Origin: Bacillota bacterium
GTDB lineage: Bacteria; Bacillota; Clostridia; Lachnospirales; Lachnospiraceae
Assembly (NCBI GenBank): GCA_023398855.1
Contig: JAEWRS010000470.1
Span: forward strand, 1 to 6,086
DNA length: 6,086 nucleotides
Direction of reading: 5' to 3'
In this document: positions 6,082 through 6,086 of the stretch, piece by piece
Layout of the letters: every line of letters starts with the position of its first letter
How positions within the stretch are numbered: the stretch's first letter is position 1
The notes under the pieces: generated by a model
Seen by the model: only the letters and a program-made list of their open reading frames with translations
Told to the model about the DNA's origin: nothing
Databases searched by the model: none
Program-made: the position numbers and the translations under genes

Positions 6082-6086
6082 TAAAA

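Overview
The window looks like a chromosomal segment of a Gram-positive, anaerobe-type Firmicute. The best fit is the Lachnospiraceae / Clostridium cluster XIVa group. This is inferred from the protein style, strong AGGAG-type ribosome binding sites, moderate GC, and the ispF-cysS-mrnC-rlmB gene order. Species cannot be fixed from the sequence alone. Every supported gene lies on the minus strand, so the text below reads from high to low coordinates. No mobile element, RNA gene, CRISPR array or clear intrinsic terminator was seen.

Head of the cluster (about 6086 to 4492): a candidate extended -10 promoter sits at the right edge. It is followed by a DagK/YegS-type lipid kinase and then, after an 83-nt AT-rich gap carrying a composite palindrome, ispF of the MEP isoprenoid pathway. 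This IspF has a normal catalytic core plus an unusual C-terminal tail with four cysteines in its last ten residues.

Translation and RNA block (4396 to 1813): cysS (cysteinyl-tRNA synthetase), mrnC (Mini-RNase III, 23S rRNA maturation) and rlmB (23S rRNA 2'-O-ribose methyltransferase) are packed with a 16-nt and then a 4-nt overlap. They are almost certainly co-transcribed and translationally coupled. The Cys codons at the end of ispF lie just upstream of cysS, and one of them falls in an 8-bp GC-rich inverted repeat with the ispF-cysS spacer. This gives a testable, speculative idea for cysteine-responsive control.

Envelope block (1793 to 1): only 19 nt after rlmB comes an exported transglutaminase-like protein with an intact Cys-His-Asp triad. 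After another 28 nt comes the first 260 codons of a GspF/PilC/ComGB-type inner-membrane platform protein of a type II secretion or type IV pilus system. It runs off the left edge. The spacing suggests read-through from housekeeping genes into cell-surface genes.

Most genes here are ordinary housekeeping genes. The points worth a second look are the Cys-rich IspF tail and its position next to cysS, the palindrome ahead of ispF, and the transglutaminase-GspF pair attached to an rRNA-processing operon.
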